Assembly (NCBI GenBank): GCA_964554185.1
Contig: CAZKNJ010000033.1
Coordinates: 1 to 20,202 of the forward strand
DNA length: 20,202 bases
Direction: 5' to 3'
Source: CAZKNJ01 sp964554185
Lineage (GTDB): Bacteria; 4484-113
A program made the translations under genes and the position numbers. Positions 13,406-19,243 of the stretch are shown piece by piece (within the stretch, counting starts at the first letter, position 1; every line of letters begins with the position of its first letter). The notes under the pieces were generated by a model, which did not search any database, had not been told where the DNA came from, and saw only the letters and a list, made by a program, of their open reading frames with translations.

Positions 13406-14938
13406 CTATTTCGCGTATTCCGTCTCGCGCACTTCGCGGATGAGCGTGACCTTGATCATGCCCGGATACTCCAGCTCCTCCTCGATGCGCTTGGCGATTT
13501 TACGGCAGAGGCTGTAAGCCACCACGTCGTCCACCGCCTCCGGCTTCACCATCACGCGCAGCTCGCGCCCCGCCTGGATGGCGTAGCACTTCTCCACCCC
13601 GGCAAAGCTGCGGCCGATCTCCTCCAGCCGTTCCAGCCGCTGCAGGTAGCTGGAGATGGCCTCCCCGCGCGCCCCGGGGCGCGAAGCCGAGATGGCGTCC
13701 GCGACCTGGACGATTACCGCTTCCACCGTCTGGTCAATGTCGCCGTGGTGGGCGCCGATGGCGTTGCAGACCACCGGGTTTTCGCCGTACTTCTTGGCGA
13801 GCTCCATCCCGATCTGCGGGTGGGTGCCCTCCACCTCCGCGTCCACCGCCTTGCCGATGTCGTGCAGCAGCGCGCCGCGTTTGGCGTTCTTGAGGTCAAG
13901 CCCCAGCTCGGCGGCGATGACCGCGGCGAGGTTGGTGACCTCAACCGAGTGCTTGAGTATGTTCTGGCCGAAGCTCGTGCGGAACTTCAGCTTGCCCAGC
14001 AGCTTGATAAGCTCGGGGTGCAGGCCGGTGATGCCGGTGCGGAAGGTGGCTTCCTGCCCCGCTTCCCACACCACATCCTCCATCTCCTCCGCGGCCTTGG
14101 CGACCACTTCCTCCACCTTCGCCGGGTGGATGCGGCCGTCGGCGATGAGCTGCTCCAGCGCCAGCCGCGCGGTTTCGCGCCGGATGGGGTCAAAGCTGGA
14201 GAGCACCACCACGTTCGGCGTGTCGTCAATGATGACGTCCACGCCGGTGAGCTGCTCGATGGCGCGGATGTTGCGCCCCTCGCGGCCGATGATGCGCCCC
14301 TTGAGGTCGTCCTTCTTCAGCTCGAGCGTGGTAATGACCGCGTCGGAATAATGGTCAACCGTGCAGCGGTGCAGCGCTTTGAGCACGAGGTTGCGCGACT
14401 GCTGGACGGCTTCGCGCTCCGCTTCCATTTCCATTTCGCGGCGGCGCTTGTCCAGTTCGTAGCCCATTTCCTCTTCCACGCGCTTGAACAGGATTTCGCG
14501 GGCCTGCTCCGGCGCCATTTCGGCCACGCGCTGCAATTCCACATCAATCTGCGCTTCCTTCTCTTCCAGCTCCTTTTCCTTATTGGCAACCAGGCCGCGC
14601 GCCTTGTCCACCTCGGCTACCTTGTGGTCAAGGTTGTCCAGCCGGCGTGACAGTTTTTCTTCCATCCGGTAGAAGTTCTTCTCCCGGCGGTCGATTTCGG
14701 TTTTTCGGTTGCGGAGGTCCTTCTCCGCATTGTCCCGCAGCGCGCGGGCTTCGTGCAGGGCGGAATTGACGATGTCCTTCGCCTCCTGTTCCGCCTGCTC
14801 GCGCTTCTCCGTGCGGTAGCGGTGGTACTCCTCCTTGACTTGTTCCAGGCGCCTCAGGCCGGTGTGCATCAGGGCGAAGTAGCCGATGGCAATTCCCACG
14901 AGCAGGCCGGCGGCGCCGACAATGGCAGCAGTGAGCAT
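13406..14938 (-). CDS. rny: Ribonuclease Y
   Basis: Membrane-anchored endoribonuclease that starts mRNA decay (510 residues, the usual length). Residues 1-24 form the N-terminal anchor. A long charged coiled coil follows (about 25-190). The KH RNA-binding domain carries GRIIGREGRNIRAIEQ at 214-229, and the HD hydrolase domain carries H330, the metal-binding pair H359-D360 in LLHDIGKAVD, and GAHHGD near 396-401. A strong GAGGAGA Shine-Dalgarno lies 6 bases before the ATG. It is 84 bases downstream of recA on the same strand with no promoter recognised between, so it is probably cotranscribed. A GC hairpin (14976-14991) lies in that gap but lacks a U-run. Confidence 0.97.
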   Translation of the reverse strand: MLTAAIVGAAGLLVGIAIGYFALMHTGLRRLEQVKEEYHRYRTEKREQAEQEAKDIVNSALHEARALRDNAEKDLRNRKTEIDRREKNFYRMEEKLSRRLDNLDHKVAEVDKARGLVANKEKELEEKEAQIDVELQRVAEMAPEQAREILFKRVEEEMGYELDKRRREMEMEAEREAVQQSRNLVLKALHRCTVDHYSDAVITTLELKKDDLKGRIIGREGRNIRAIEQLTGVDVIIDDTPNVVVLSSFDPIRRETARLALEQLIADGRIHPAKVEEVVAKAAEEMEDVVWEAGQEATFRTGITGLHPELIKLLGKLKFRTSFGQNILKHSVEVTNLAAVIAAELGLDLKNAKRGALLHDIGKAVDAEVEGTHPQIGMELAKKYGENPVVCNAIGAHHGDIDQTVEAVIVQVADAISASRPGARGEAISSYLQRLERLEEIGRSFAGVEKCYAIQAGRELRVMVKPEAVDDVVAYSLCRKIAKRIEEELEYPGMIKVTLIREVRETEYAK

Positions 14939-15022
14939 GGGAGTCTCCTCAGAGCGGCAGCAGGTGCAGCGGTTGCGCCCCGTCCGGGGCGGCTAGGTGA
15001 GAGGCGTCACGCGGCTTGCGGC

Positions 15023-16078
15023 CTATTCGTCCGTGCCCGCGCCGTCGCCGGCGGCGTCTTCGTCGTCCGCGGCGGGCGGGACGGTCAGGGCGAATTGCCC
15101 GCGTATCTTGGTTTCAATGTCGGCGGACACGTCAGGATTGCTCTCCAGGAAGAGCCTGGCTCCCTCCCTTCCTTGGCCGAGCCTGACGTCGCCGTACGAA
15201 TACCATGAGCCCGATTTGCTGACAAATCCGGAATCGACCCCGAGGTCGAGTATCTCACCAGTTTTGCTGATCCCTTTGCCGTAGATTATGTCAAAGGTCG
15301 CTCGCCGGAAGGGCGGCGCCACCTTGTTCTTGACCACCTTGGCCACCACGCGGTTGCCGATGATCTCGGTGCCGTCCTTCAGCGAATCGCTCCGCCGCAC
15401 CTCAATGCGCACGGTGGAGTAGAATTTCAGCGCGCGGCCGCCGGTCGTCGTCTCGGGGTTGCCGAACAGCACCCCGATCTTCTCCCGAATCTGGTTGATA
15501 AACACGAAGACCACGCGCGATTTGGAAATAATCGCAGTCAGTTTCCTTAGTGCCTGGCTCATCAGCCGCGCCTGCAATCCCACATGCGCGTCGCCCATCT
15601 CGCCCTCAATCTCCGCTTTGGGGACCAGGGCGGCGACGGAGTCGATCACAATGATCTCAATGGCGCCGGAACGCACCAGCAGCTCGGCGATAGCGAGCGC
15701 CTGCTCGCCGGTATCCGGCTGGCTGATGAGCAGCTCGTCAATGTTCACTCCGAGGTTGGAGGCGTATTCAGGGTCAACAGCGTGCTCCGCGTCAATGATG
15801 GCTGCCCGGCCGCCGGACTTCTGCGCTTCCGCGATCATGTGCAATGCCAGGGTTGTCTTGCCGGAAGCTTCGGGGCCGTAAACCTCAATCACCCGGCCGC
15901 GGGGAACTCCGCCCACTCCGAGTGCAATGTCCAGGCCGAGCGAGCCGGTGGAGACCACGCCGAGTGCCGGGCGCCGCGGTGCATCACCGAGCTTCATTAT
16001 CGCGCCTTGTCCAAATTGGCGCTCAATCTGCTTGGTGGCTACCTCGAGCGCTTTCTCTTTGTCTTGGTTTTCAGCCAT
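15023..16078 (-). CDS. recA: Recombinase RecA
   Basis: ATP-dependent strand-exchange protein for recombinational repair and the SOS response (351 residues). The Walker A motif GPEASGKT is at 68-75, Walker B IIVIDSVAAL at 142-151, and loop L2 (INQIREKIGVLFGNPETTTGG) follows. The carboxyl tail is acidic (PPAADDEDAAGDGAGTDE), as in other RecAs. The start ATG has no Shine-Dalgarno. Its extended -10 is 36 bases upstream, and a palindromic site resembling the Gram-positive type LexA box lies just after the predicted transcription start. It is divergent from a secreted phosphodiester glycosidase-family gene, and rny follows in the same direction. Confidence 0.98.
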   Translation of the reverse strand: MAENQDKEKALEVATKQIERQFGQGAIMKLGDAPRRPALGVVSTGSLGLDIALGVGGVPRGRVIEVYGPEASGKTTLALHMIAEAQKSGGRAAIIDAEHAVDPEYASNLGVNIDELLISQPDTGEQALAIAELLVRSGAIEIIVIDSVAALVPKAEIEGEMGDAHVGLQARLMSQALRKLTAIISKSRVVFVFINQIREKIGVLFGNPETTTGGRALKFYSTVRIEVRRSDSLKDGTEIIGNRVVAKVVKNKVAPPFRRATFDIIYGKGISKTGEILDLGVDSGFVSKSGSWYSYGDVRLGQGREGARLFLESNPDVSADIETKIRGQFALTVPPAADDEDAAGDGAGTDE

Positions 16079-16092
16079 CTGCCATGAACCAA

Positions 16093-16106
16093 ATAACGAG
16101 CGTTTG
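16093..16106. promoter_or_regulatory. Possible LexA operator of recA
   Basis: The 14-base stretch ATAACGAGCGTTTG contains the perfect palindrome AACGAGCGTT and matches 11 of 14 positions of the Bacillus-type SOS box (CGAACRNRYGTTYC). It lies just downstream of the predicted recA transcription start (about 16108), a position where bound repressor would block initiation. Confidence 0.4.
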
Positions 16107-16114
16107 GTGCCAGT

Positions 16115-16123
16115 ATCTTAGCA
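16115..16123 (-). promoter_or_regulatory. Extended -10 promoter of recA
   Basis: On the minus strand TGC-TAAGAT runs from 16123 to 16115. The predicted transcript starts near 16108 with a leader of about 30 bases. Its -35 region (about 16138-16143) would overlap the -10 of the divergent promoter. Confidence 0.5.
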
Positions 16124-16138
16124 CATCGCCGCGCGCTT

Positions 16139-16147
16139 TGGTAGAAT
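16139..16147 (+). promoter_or_regulatory. Extended -10 promoter of the glycosidase-family gene
   Basis: TGG-TAGAAT. Transcription would begin near 16154, 28 or so bases before ATG 16183. It faces away from the recA promoter, and the two overlap in their upstream elements. Confidence 0.5.
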
Positions 16148-16182
16148 GATGCATACGGGTGCCGGGAGCGCCCGTCAACGTG

Positions 16183-17346
16183 ATGAAACGCCTGCTGCTA
16201 ATCTTCTGTATAGCGGTATTGGCGCTAAGTGCGCCGCTACCGGCGCGCGCCTGGGAGCTGGAGCAGCAATGGACCAAGCCGGTGGCGCCGGGCGTGGCTT
16301 TCTACCACTTCCGCCTGCGGTTTGAGCAGGGGCCCGTCCACCTGTATATGCTGGAGATTCAGCCGGACAGCCGGTACACCATCCGGCCCGTAGTAGCCAA
16401 CAACCGCATTGGCTCGCTGGCGCCGGTGGAGCAACTGGCCAAAGGCGTTGGCGCGGTGGCCGCCATCAACGGTGGCTTCTTTGATACCGGGCGCACCCGC
16501 CTGCCGGTCGGCCTCATCAAGATTGATTACCAGACGCTGTTTGAGCAGTTCCTGCACCGTCCAGTCCTGGGAATAGACGCCCAAGGCGGCGTCCACTTCG
16601 CCACCTTCGAACTTCACTCCTGTTTGTTTGCGCCGGAAACAAGCGTGATGCTGCCGCTGTTTGGCTACAACCGTGCGCGCAAGTACGGTGAAATCATCGC
16701 TTACACCCCGGAGTTCGGGCCTATGACCCGTACCAACGAGTGGGGGCGGGAGTTTGTGCTCAAGCGCGTCTCGCCCCAGGCGGTGCCCGGCGGCGGGAGC
16801 AATTACCTGGGAGAGAAGTACATCATCCTGGGCGAGGAAGCCGGCAACGCCGCCATCCCCCGCGACGGGATGATTGTGAGCTTCCACAGCAATGCGCTGA
16901 GCCGCTACGGCAAGATGCTCGCGGGGCTGTACCCCGGCGCGGAGGTTGAGGTGCTGACCGACTTGCCCGAAGGCTGGGCGTCCTTCCCCCACCTGCTGGG
17001 CGGCGGCCCGATGCTGCTCAGCGGCGGATCGTACGTGCTCAATTACCGCGAAGAGAAGTTTAAGAGCGCAATGAACTCGCCCACCGCCCGCACCGCCGTG
17101 GGCAAGACCCGGGACGGCCGCACCGTCCTGGTGGTGATTGACGCCGGCGCCAAGGACTACTCCGTAGGCGCGACCTGGCACCAGCTTGCGGTGGTCAGCC
17201 GGGATTTCTTGAACGTGGAGGACCTGATGGGCTTTGACGGCGGCGGCAGCTCCACCATGTACGTGGGCGATAGAGTGGCCAACCGCCCCAAGGACGGGGC
17301 GGCGCGCAGCGTGGCCAATATCATCGCCATAGTGAAGCGCGGCTGA
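16183..17346 (+). CDS. Secreted phosphodiester glycosidase-family protein (NAGPA domain)
   Basis: A 387-residue exported protein with a signal peptide (MKRLLLIFCIAVLALSAPLPARA, cleavage likely after residue 23). The rest is a phosphodiester glycosidase (NAGPA-type) domain, known from the enzyme that uncovers mannose 6-phosphate and from bacterial proteins tied to cell-wall or exopolysaccharide metabolism. Visible hallmarks are AAINGGFFDTG (about 93-103), LLGGGPMLL, SPTARTAVGKTRDGRTVLVVIDA and, near the end, MGFDGGGSSTMYV followed by ARSVANIIAI. Other in-frame starts are GTG 16159 and GTG 16180; ATG 16183 is preferred for the signal peptide. GGGAG at 16164-16168 is rather far away. Substrate in this organism is unknown. 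Confidence 0.85.
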   Translation: MKRLLLIFCIAVLALSAPLPARAWELEQQWTKPVAPGVAFYHFRLRFEQGPVHLYMLEIQPDSRYTIRPVVANNRIGSLAPVEQLAKGVGAVAAINGGFFDTGRTRLPVGLIKIDYQTLFEQFLHRPVLGIDAQGGVHFATFELHSCLFAPETSVMLPLFGYNRARKYGEIIAYTPEFGPMTRTNEWGREFVLKRVSPQAVPGGGSNYLGEKYIILGEEAGNAAIPRDGMIVSFHSNALSRYGKMLAGLYPGAEVEVLTDLPEGWASFPHLLGGGPMLLSGGSYVLNYREEKFKSAMNSPTARTAVGKTRDGRTVLVVIDAGAKDYSVGATWHQLAVVSRDFLNVEDLMGFDGGGSSTMYVGDRVANRPKDGAARSVANIIAIVKRG

Positions 17347-17350
17347 GAGA

Positions 17351-17359
17351 TGCTAGAAT
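17351..17359 (+). promoter_or_regulatory. Extended -10 promoter of xseB
   Basis: TGC-TAGAAT ends 6 bases before ATG 17366, which would place the transcription start on the A of the start codon. No ribosome binding site is present. It lies 4 bases after the stop of the preceding gene. Confidence 0.5.
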
Positions 17360-17365
17360 CAGCCT

Positions 17366-17701
17366 ATGGCGGATGACAACATCTTCGGCGCCGAGGGCGG
17401 CACTCCCGAGGCGAAACCCAAGCGCAAGCCTTCCGGCAAGAAGGCCAAGGCCGCGCCCCGTGGCAAGCCCGCCGGCGTGCCCTTTGAGGAGAAGTACGGC
17501 CGGCTGGAAGAGATTGTGGAGGCGATTGACCGCGAGGACATCCCGCTGGAGCGGATGCTGGAGCTCTTTGAAGAAGGCGTGGGCCTCATCAAAGACTGCA
17601 ACCGCTACCTGCAGGACGCGCGGCTGCGGATTGACCGCTTCGTCGAGGAGAAAGACGGCTCCTTTACCCTCAAGGGCCTGAACCTGGACGAAGATGAATG
17701 A
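17366..17701 (+). CDS. xseB: Exonuclease VII small subunit
   Basis: Small subunit of exodeoxyribonuclease VII, which degrades single-stranded DNA to oligonucleotides in mismatch and other repair. Length 111 residues. The conserved helical core runs from about residue 38: FEEKYGRLEEIVEAIDRED, then PLERMLELFEEGVGLIKDC and the RLRIDRF segment. The first 37 residues are an added Lys/Ala/Pro-rich basic tail (KPKRKPSGKKAKAAPRGKP) not needed for the core, probably disordered. The large subunit xseA, usually adjacent, is not in this window. The start ATG lies 6 bases after an extended -10 and has no Shine-Dalgarno. Confidence 0.9.
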   Translation: MADDNIFGAEGGTPEAKPKRKPSGKKAKAAPRGKPAGVPFEEKYGRLEEIVEAIDREDIPLERMLELFEEGVGLIKDCNRYLQDARLRIDRFVEEKDGSFTLKGLNLDEDE

Positions 17702-17724
17702 TTCCGCCGCCCCGGCGCGGCCGA

Positions 17725-17752
17725 TTGACAGCGGCCGCAGCCGTGGTAAACT
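17725..17752 (+). promoter_or_regulatory. Promoter of tRNA-Leu
   Basis: Perfect -35 TTGACA (17725-17730), 16-base spacer and extended -10 TGG-TAAACT (hexamer 17747-17752). Transcription would start near 17759, about 9 bases before the tRNA. This is the clearest full promoter in the window and anchors the interpretation of the other TG-n-TAnnnT elements. Confidence 0.75.
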
Positions 17753-17767
17753 ATGAATCCCACCTGT

Positions 17768-17852
17768 GCGGAAGTGGTGGAATTGGCAGACACGCAAGGT
17801 TGAGGGCCTTGTGCCCGATAAGGGTGTGGGGGTTCGAGTCCCCCCTTCCGCA
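17768..17852 (+). tRNA. tRNA-Leu (anticodon GAG)
   Basis: An 85-base class II tRNA. The acceptor stem GCGGAAG (17768-17774) pairs with CTTCCGC (17845-17851), followed by discriminator A. The anticodon stem CAAGG/CCTTG (17795-17799, 17807-17811) holds the loop TTGAGGG with anticodon GAG at 17802-17804, reading CUC and CUU. A long variable arm with CCC/GGG pairing and the T-arm GGGGGTTCGAGTCCCCC are present. CCA is not encoded. Confidence 0.97.
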
Positions 17853-17867
17853 TTGTCCAGCTACCGG

Positions 17868-17896
17868 GTACGCCGGGCTGACCAGCCCGGCTCTTC
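17868..17896 (+). repeat. REP-like element, GTAC class, left of the gap
   Basis: Head GTAC, stem GCCGGGCT/AGCCCGGC with loop GACC, tail TCTTC; 29 bases. Identical to the copy at 17997-18025 on the other side of the run of N. Confidence 0.85.
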
Positions 17897-17996
17897 NNNN
17901 NNNNNNNNNNNNNNNNNNNNNNNNNNNNNNNNNNNNNNNNNNNNNNNNNNNNNNNNNNNNNNNNNNNNNNNNNNNNNNNNNNNNNNNNNNNNNNNN
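17897..17996. other. Assembly gap (100 N)
   Basis: Exactly 100 N, the conventional size for a scaffold gap of unknown length. The same 29-base repeat abuts both sides, so the missing sequence probably contains more repeat copies or is a join placed by repeat overlap. Confidence 0.95.
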
Positions 17997-18025
17997 GTAC
18001 GCCGGGCTGACCAGCCCGGCTCTTC
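17997..18025 (+). repeat. REP-like element, GTAC class, right of the gap
   Basis: Identical over 29 bases to 17868-17896. It is followed by a CAACAA-rich stretch (18034-18063) and a further diverged copy at 18065. Confidence 0.85.
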
Positions 18026-18064
18026 GACTCTGGTCAACAACTACCAGCAAACAACAACATCCAC

Positions 18065-18092
18065 GTACGCCGGGCTTTAGCTCGGCTGTCTC
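18065..18092 (+). repeat. REP-like element, GTAC class, diverged
   Basis: Head GTAC, stem GCCGGGCT/AGCTCGGC with one G-T pair and loop TT, tail TGTCTC. Pairing is kept although the 3' arm and loop differ from the main type. Confidence 0.65.
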
Positions 18093-18127
18093 AATTCCCT
18101 TGCCGCCACCAAGCGCGTTCGAGCTTG

Positions 18128-18153
18128 CCCGCCATAGCCTTGGCGAAGGCGGG
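18128..18153. repeat. Nested inverted repeat
   Basis: Arms CCCGCC (18128-18133) and GGCGGG (18148-18153) around an inner GCC-TT-GGC hairpin. Same general design as 4711-4749. Between it and the promoter at 18273 there is a GCTGA-rich stretch (18192-18214) and no coding sequence that I can support. Confidence 0.5.
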
Positions 18154-18272
18154 ACGAACAGCCGTGGACGCCAGTCCAGCTTTCTCACCCTTGCTGACGG
18201 CTGACTGCTGGCGGTTCAAAGCTGCCACAGTAGCTCCAAGCCGGATATTCCCCAAAAACCCCGTGTCGCATG

Positions 18273-18301
18273 TTGGCAAAGCCCAGAATCTGCTGTATAA
18301 T
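18273..18301 (+). promoter_or_regulatory. Sigma70-type promoter of the 18424 gene
   Basis: TTGGCA (18273-18278), 17-base spacer, consensus TATAAT (18296-18301). Transcription would begin near 18308, giving an untranslated leader of about 116 bases. Confidence 0.7.
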
Positions 18302-18311
18302 GAATACTGGT

Positions 18312-18395
18312 GGCAGTCACGGTCAGCGGACGGGGCAATCCGCGAGGCGGGATACCACGGGAGGGGAAAACGGTTCGCTCCACTGTGCGACTGCC
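18312..18395 (+). ncRNA. Structured 5' leader of unknown class
   Basis: Seven-base arms GGCAGTC (18312-18318) and GACTGCC (18389-18395) pair perfectly and enclose 70 bases. Inside are a hairpin GCGGA/TCCGC (18326-18330, 18339-18343) and a second arm in which CAC and GGAG (18356-18363) pair with CTCC and GTG (18378-18387). The fold therefore has a closing stem with at least two branches, between a good promoter and the start of the 18424 gene. It does not fit a tRNA (no T-arm at the right place), and I could not match it to a riboswitch class from memory. It may be a cis-regulatory leader or a separate small RNA. Confidence 0.45.
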
Positions 18396-18423
18396 GAATC
18401 AGGATTAGTAACGGTGGCCCGAG

Positions 18424-19191
18424 ATGACGATCTACTGGAATACAGACGAAGCGTGCCTGCTGGAGAAGATCCGCCAGCCGGGCTTTCAGCACGGCCTGAC
18501 GGAGCATATGGCAGGCTTGCTGGAGGCGGCGCGGCTGCGATTTGGCGCCGGCGCGGTAGTCACGAGCGCAAGGGGTTGGGAGGTGCTGCACGCCGTTTCG
18601 GTGGCAGCCCACGAGCTGCAGGACCGCTGGCTCGCCCGCGTGGCCGCACACGCCGCTGCCGCCCACCAGCCCTTGGACGCGCCGAGTGCGCTATTGCGCA
18701 ATGTGTGCCTGATGCTCGGCGACTTGCTTACTCCGGCACAGGTGCTGCGATCGGCCAAACGCCAACTGGAATCGTTCCCCGCGACCGCGCTGGACACAAT
18801 TACCCGGGCGGGCTACCGGGCGATGGAGCTGGGGGACGAAACCACCCTCCGGCGGGTGGTGAAGCTGAGGGCACGGCGGCCGTCTTCCGACACCCCGGAG
18901 TCCACCCACGAACTGGAGTCCGCCTTGCTGCGCGCTTGCCTGGATAAGTTGCACTGCGGGCACACGCAGGTGGGGCCGGTATGCGCCGCCATCCGTGCGC
19001 TGCCCCGGCCGAGGCGCCAGCGCTACTGCCGGGCGGTCAACCGCTGCTTGCCGGAAGAGGTTGACGCCTTCTGGTGCGGCATGTGCACCGAGGGCAAGCT
19101 CCCGCCCGAAGTACTGGAGCTGGGGCCGGCCTGCCTGGGCTTCACCGCCCAGGAGCGCCTGCGCCACCGCTTCCCCGTCAGCCGCAACTAG
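18424..19191 (+). CDS. Hypothetical Cys-rich protein
   Basis: A 255-residue soluble protein that I do not recognise. There is no signal peptide and no membrane helix. The sequence appears largely helical, with many Ala, Leu and Arg. Ten Cys are present, eight of them in the last third (172, 178, 187, 202, 208, 218, 221, 237), including CGH at 178-180 and CGMC at 218-221, which could bind a metal or cluster, although the spacing matches no family I know. The start ATG 18424 has only a weak GGTGG upstream. It has its own promoter and a structured leader, and is followed after 52 bases by a DUF389 gene with its own -10. Base composition resembles its neighbours. Confidence 0.7.
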   Translation: MTIYWNTDEACLLEKIRQPGFQHGLTEHMAGLLEAARLRFGAGAVVTSARGWEVLHAVSVAAHELQDRWLARVAAHAAAAHQPLDAPSALLRNVCLMLGDLLTPAQVLRSAKRQLESFPATALDTITRAGYRAMELGDETTLRRVVKLRARRPSSDTPESTHELESALLRACLDKLHCGHTQVGPVCAAIRALPRPRRQRYCRAVNRCLPEEVDAFWCGMCTEGKLPPEVLELGPACLGFTAQERLRHRFPVSRN

Positions 19192-19214
19192 CCCCGCACG
19201 GCGAGGCTCTGCGC

Positions 19215-19220
19215 TATCAT
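19215..19220 (+). promoter_or_regulatory. Candidate -10 element of the DUF389 gene
   Basis: TATCAT, the same hexamer as before trkA. Transcription would begin near 19227, leaving a 17-base leader that contains the GGGGAGG ribosome binding site. The ATG at 19227 opens a frame that stops after 10 codons and is not the gene start. Confidence 0.4.
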
Positions 19221-19230
19221 AGTGCCATGC

Positions 19231-19237
19231 GGGGAGG
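19231..19237 (+). promoter_or_regulatory. Shine-Dalgarno that fixes a TTG start
   Basis: GGGGAGG, 6 bases before TTG 19244. It supports a non-ATG start for the DUF389 protein. Confidence 0.75.
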
Positions 19238-19243
19238 CTTCCA

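Noticed and set aside
13328..14650. Open frame of about 440 codons antisense to rny
   Set aside because: Shadow of the RNase Y reading frame; no recognisable domain and no ribosome binding site.
14976..14991. Intrinsic terminator between recA and rny
   Set aside because: The hairpin CGCCCC/GGGGCG has no U-run on the minus strand, so it should not stop transcription efficiently; recA and rny are more likely one operon.
11968..18092. CRISPR array suggested by repeated 29-base palindromes
   Set aside because: Copies are scattered, not regularly spaced, no unique spacers of constant length lie between them, and no cas genes are present.
18312..18395. tRNA-like element suggested by perfect 7-bp end arms
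   Set aside because: No T-arm with GTTCRANNC at the proper distance from the 3' arm and no anticodon arm of correct size; better read as a structured leader.
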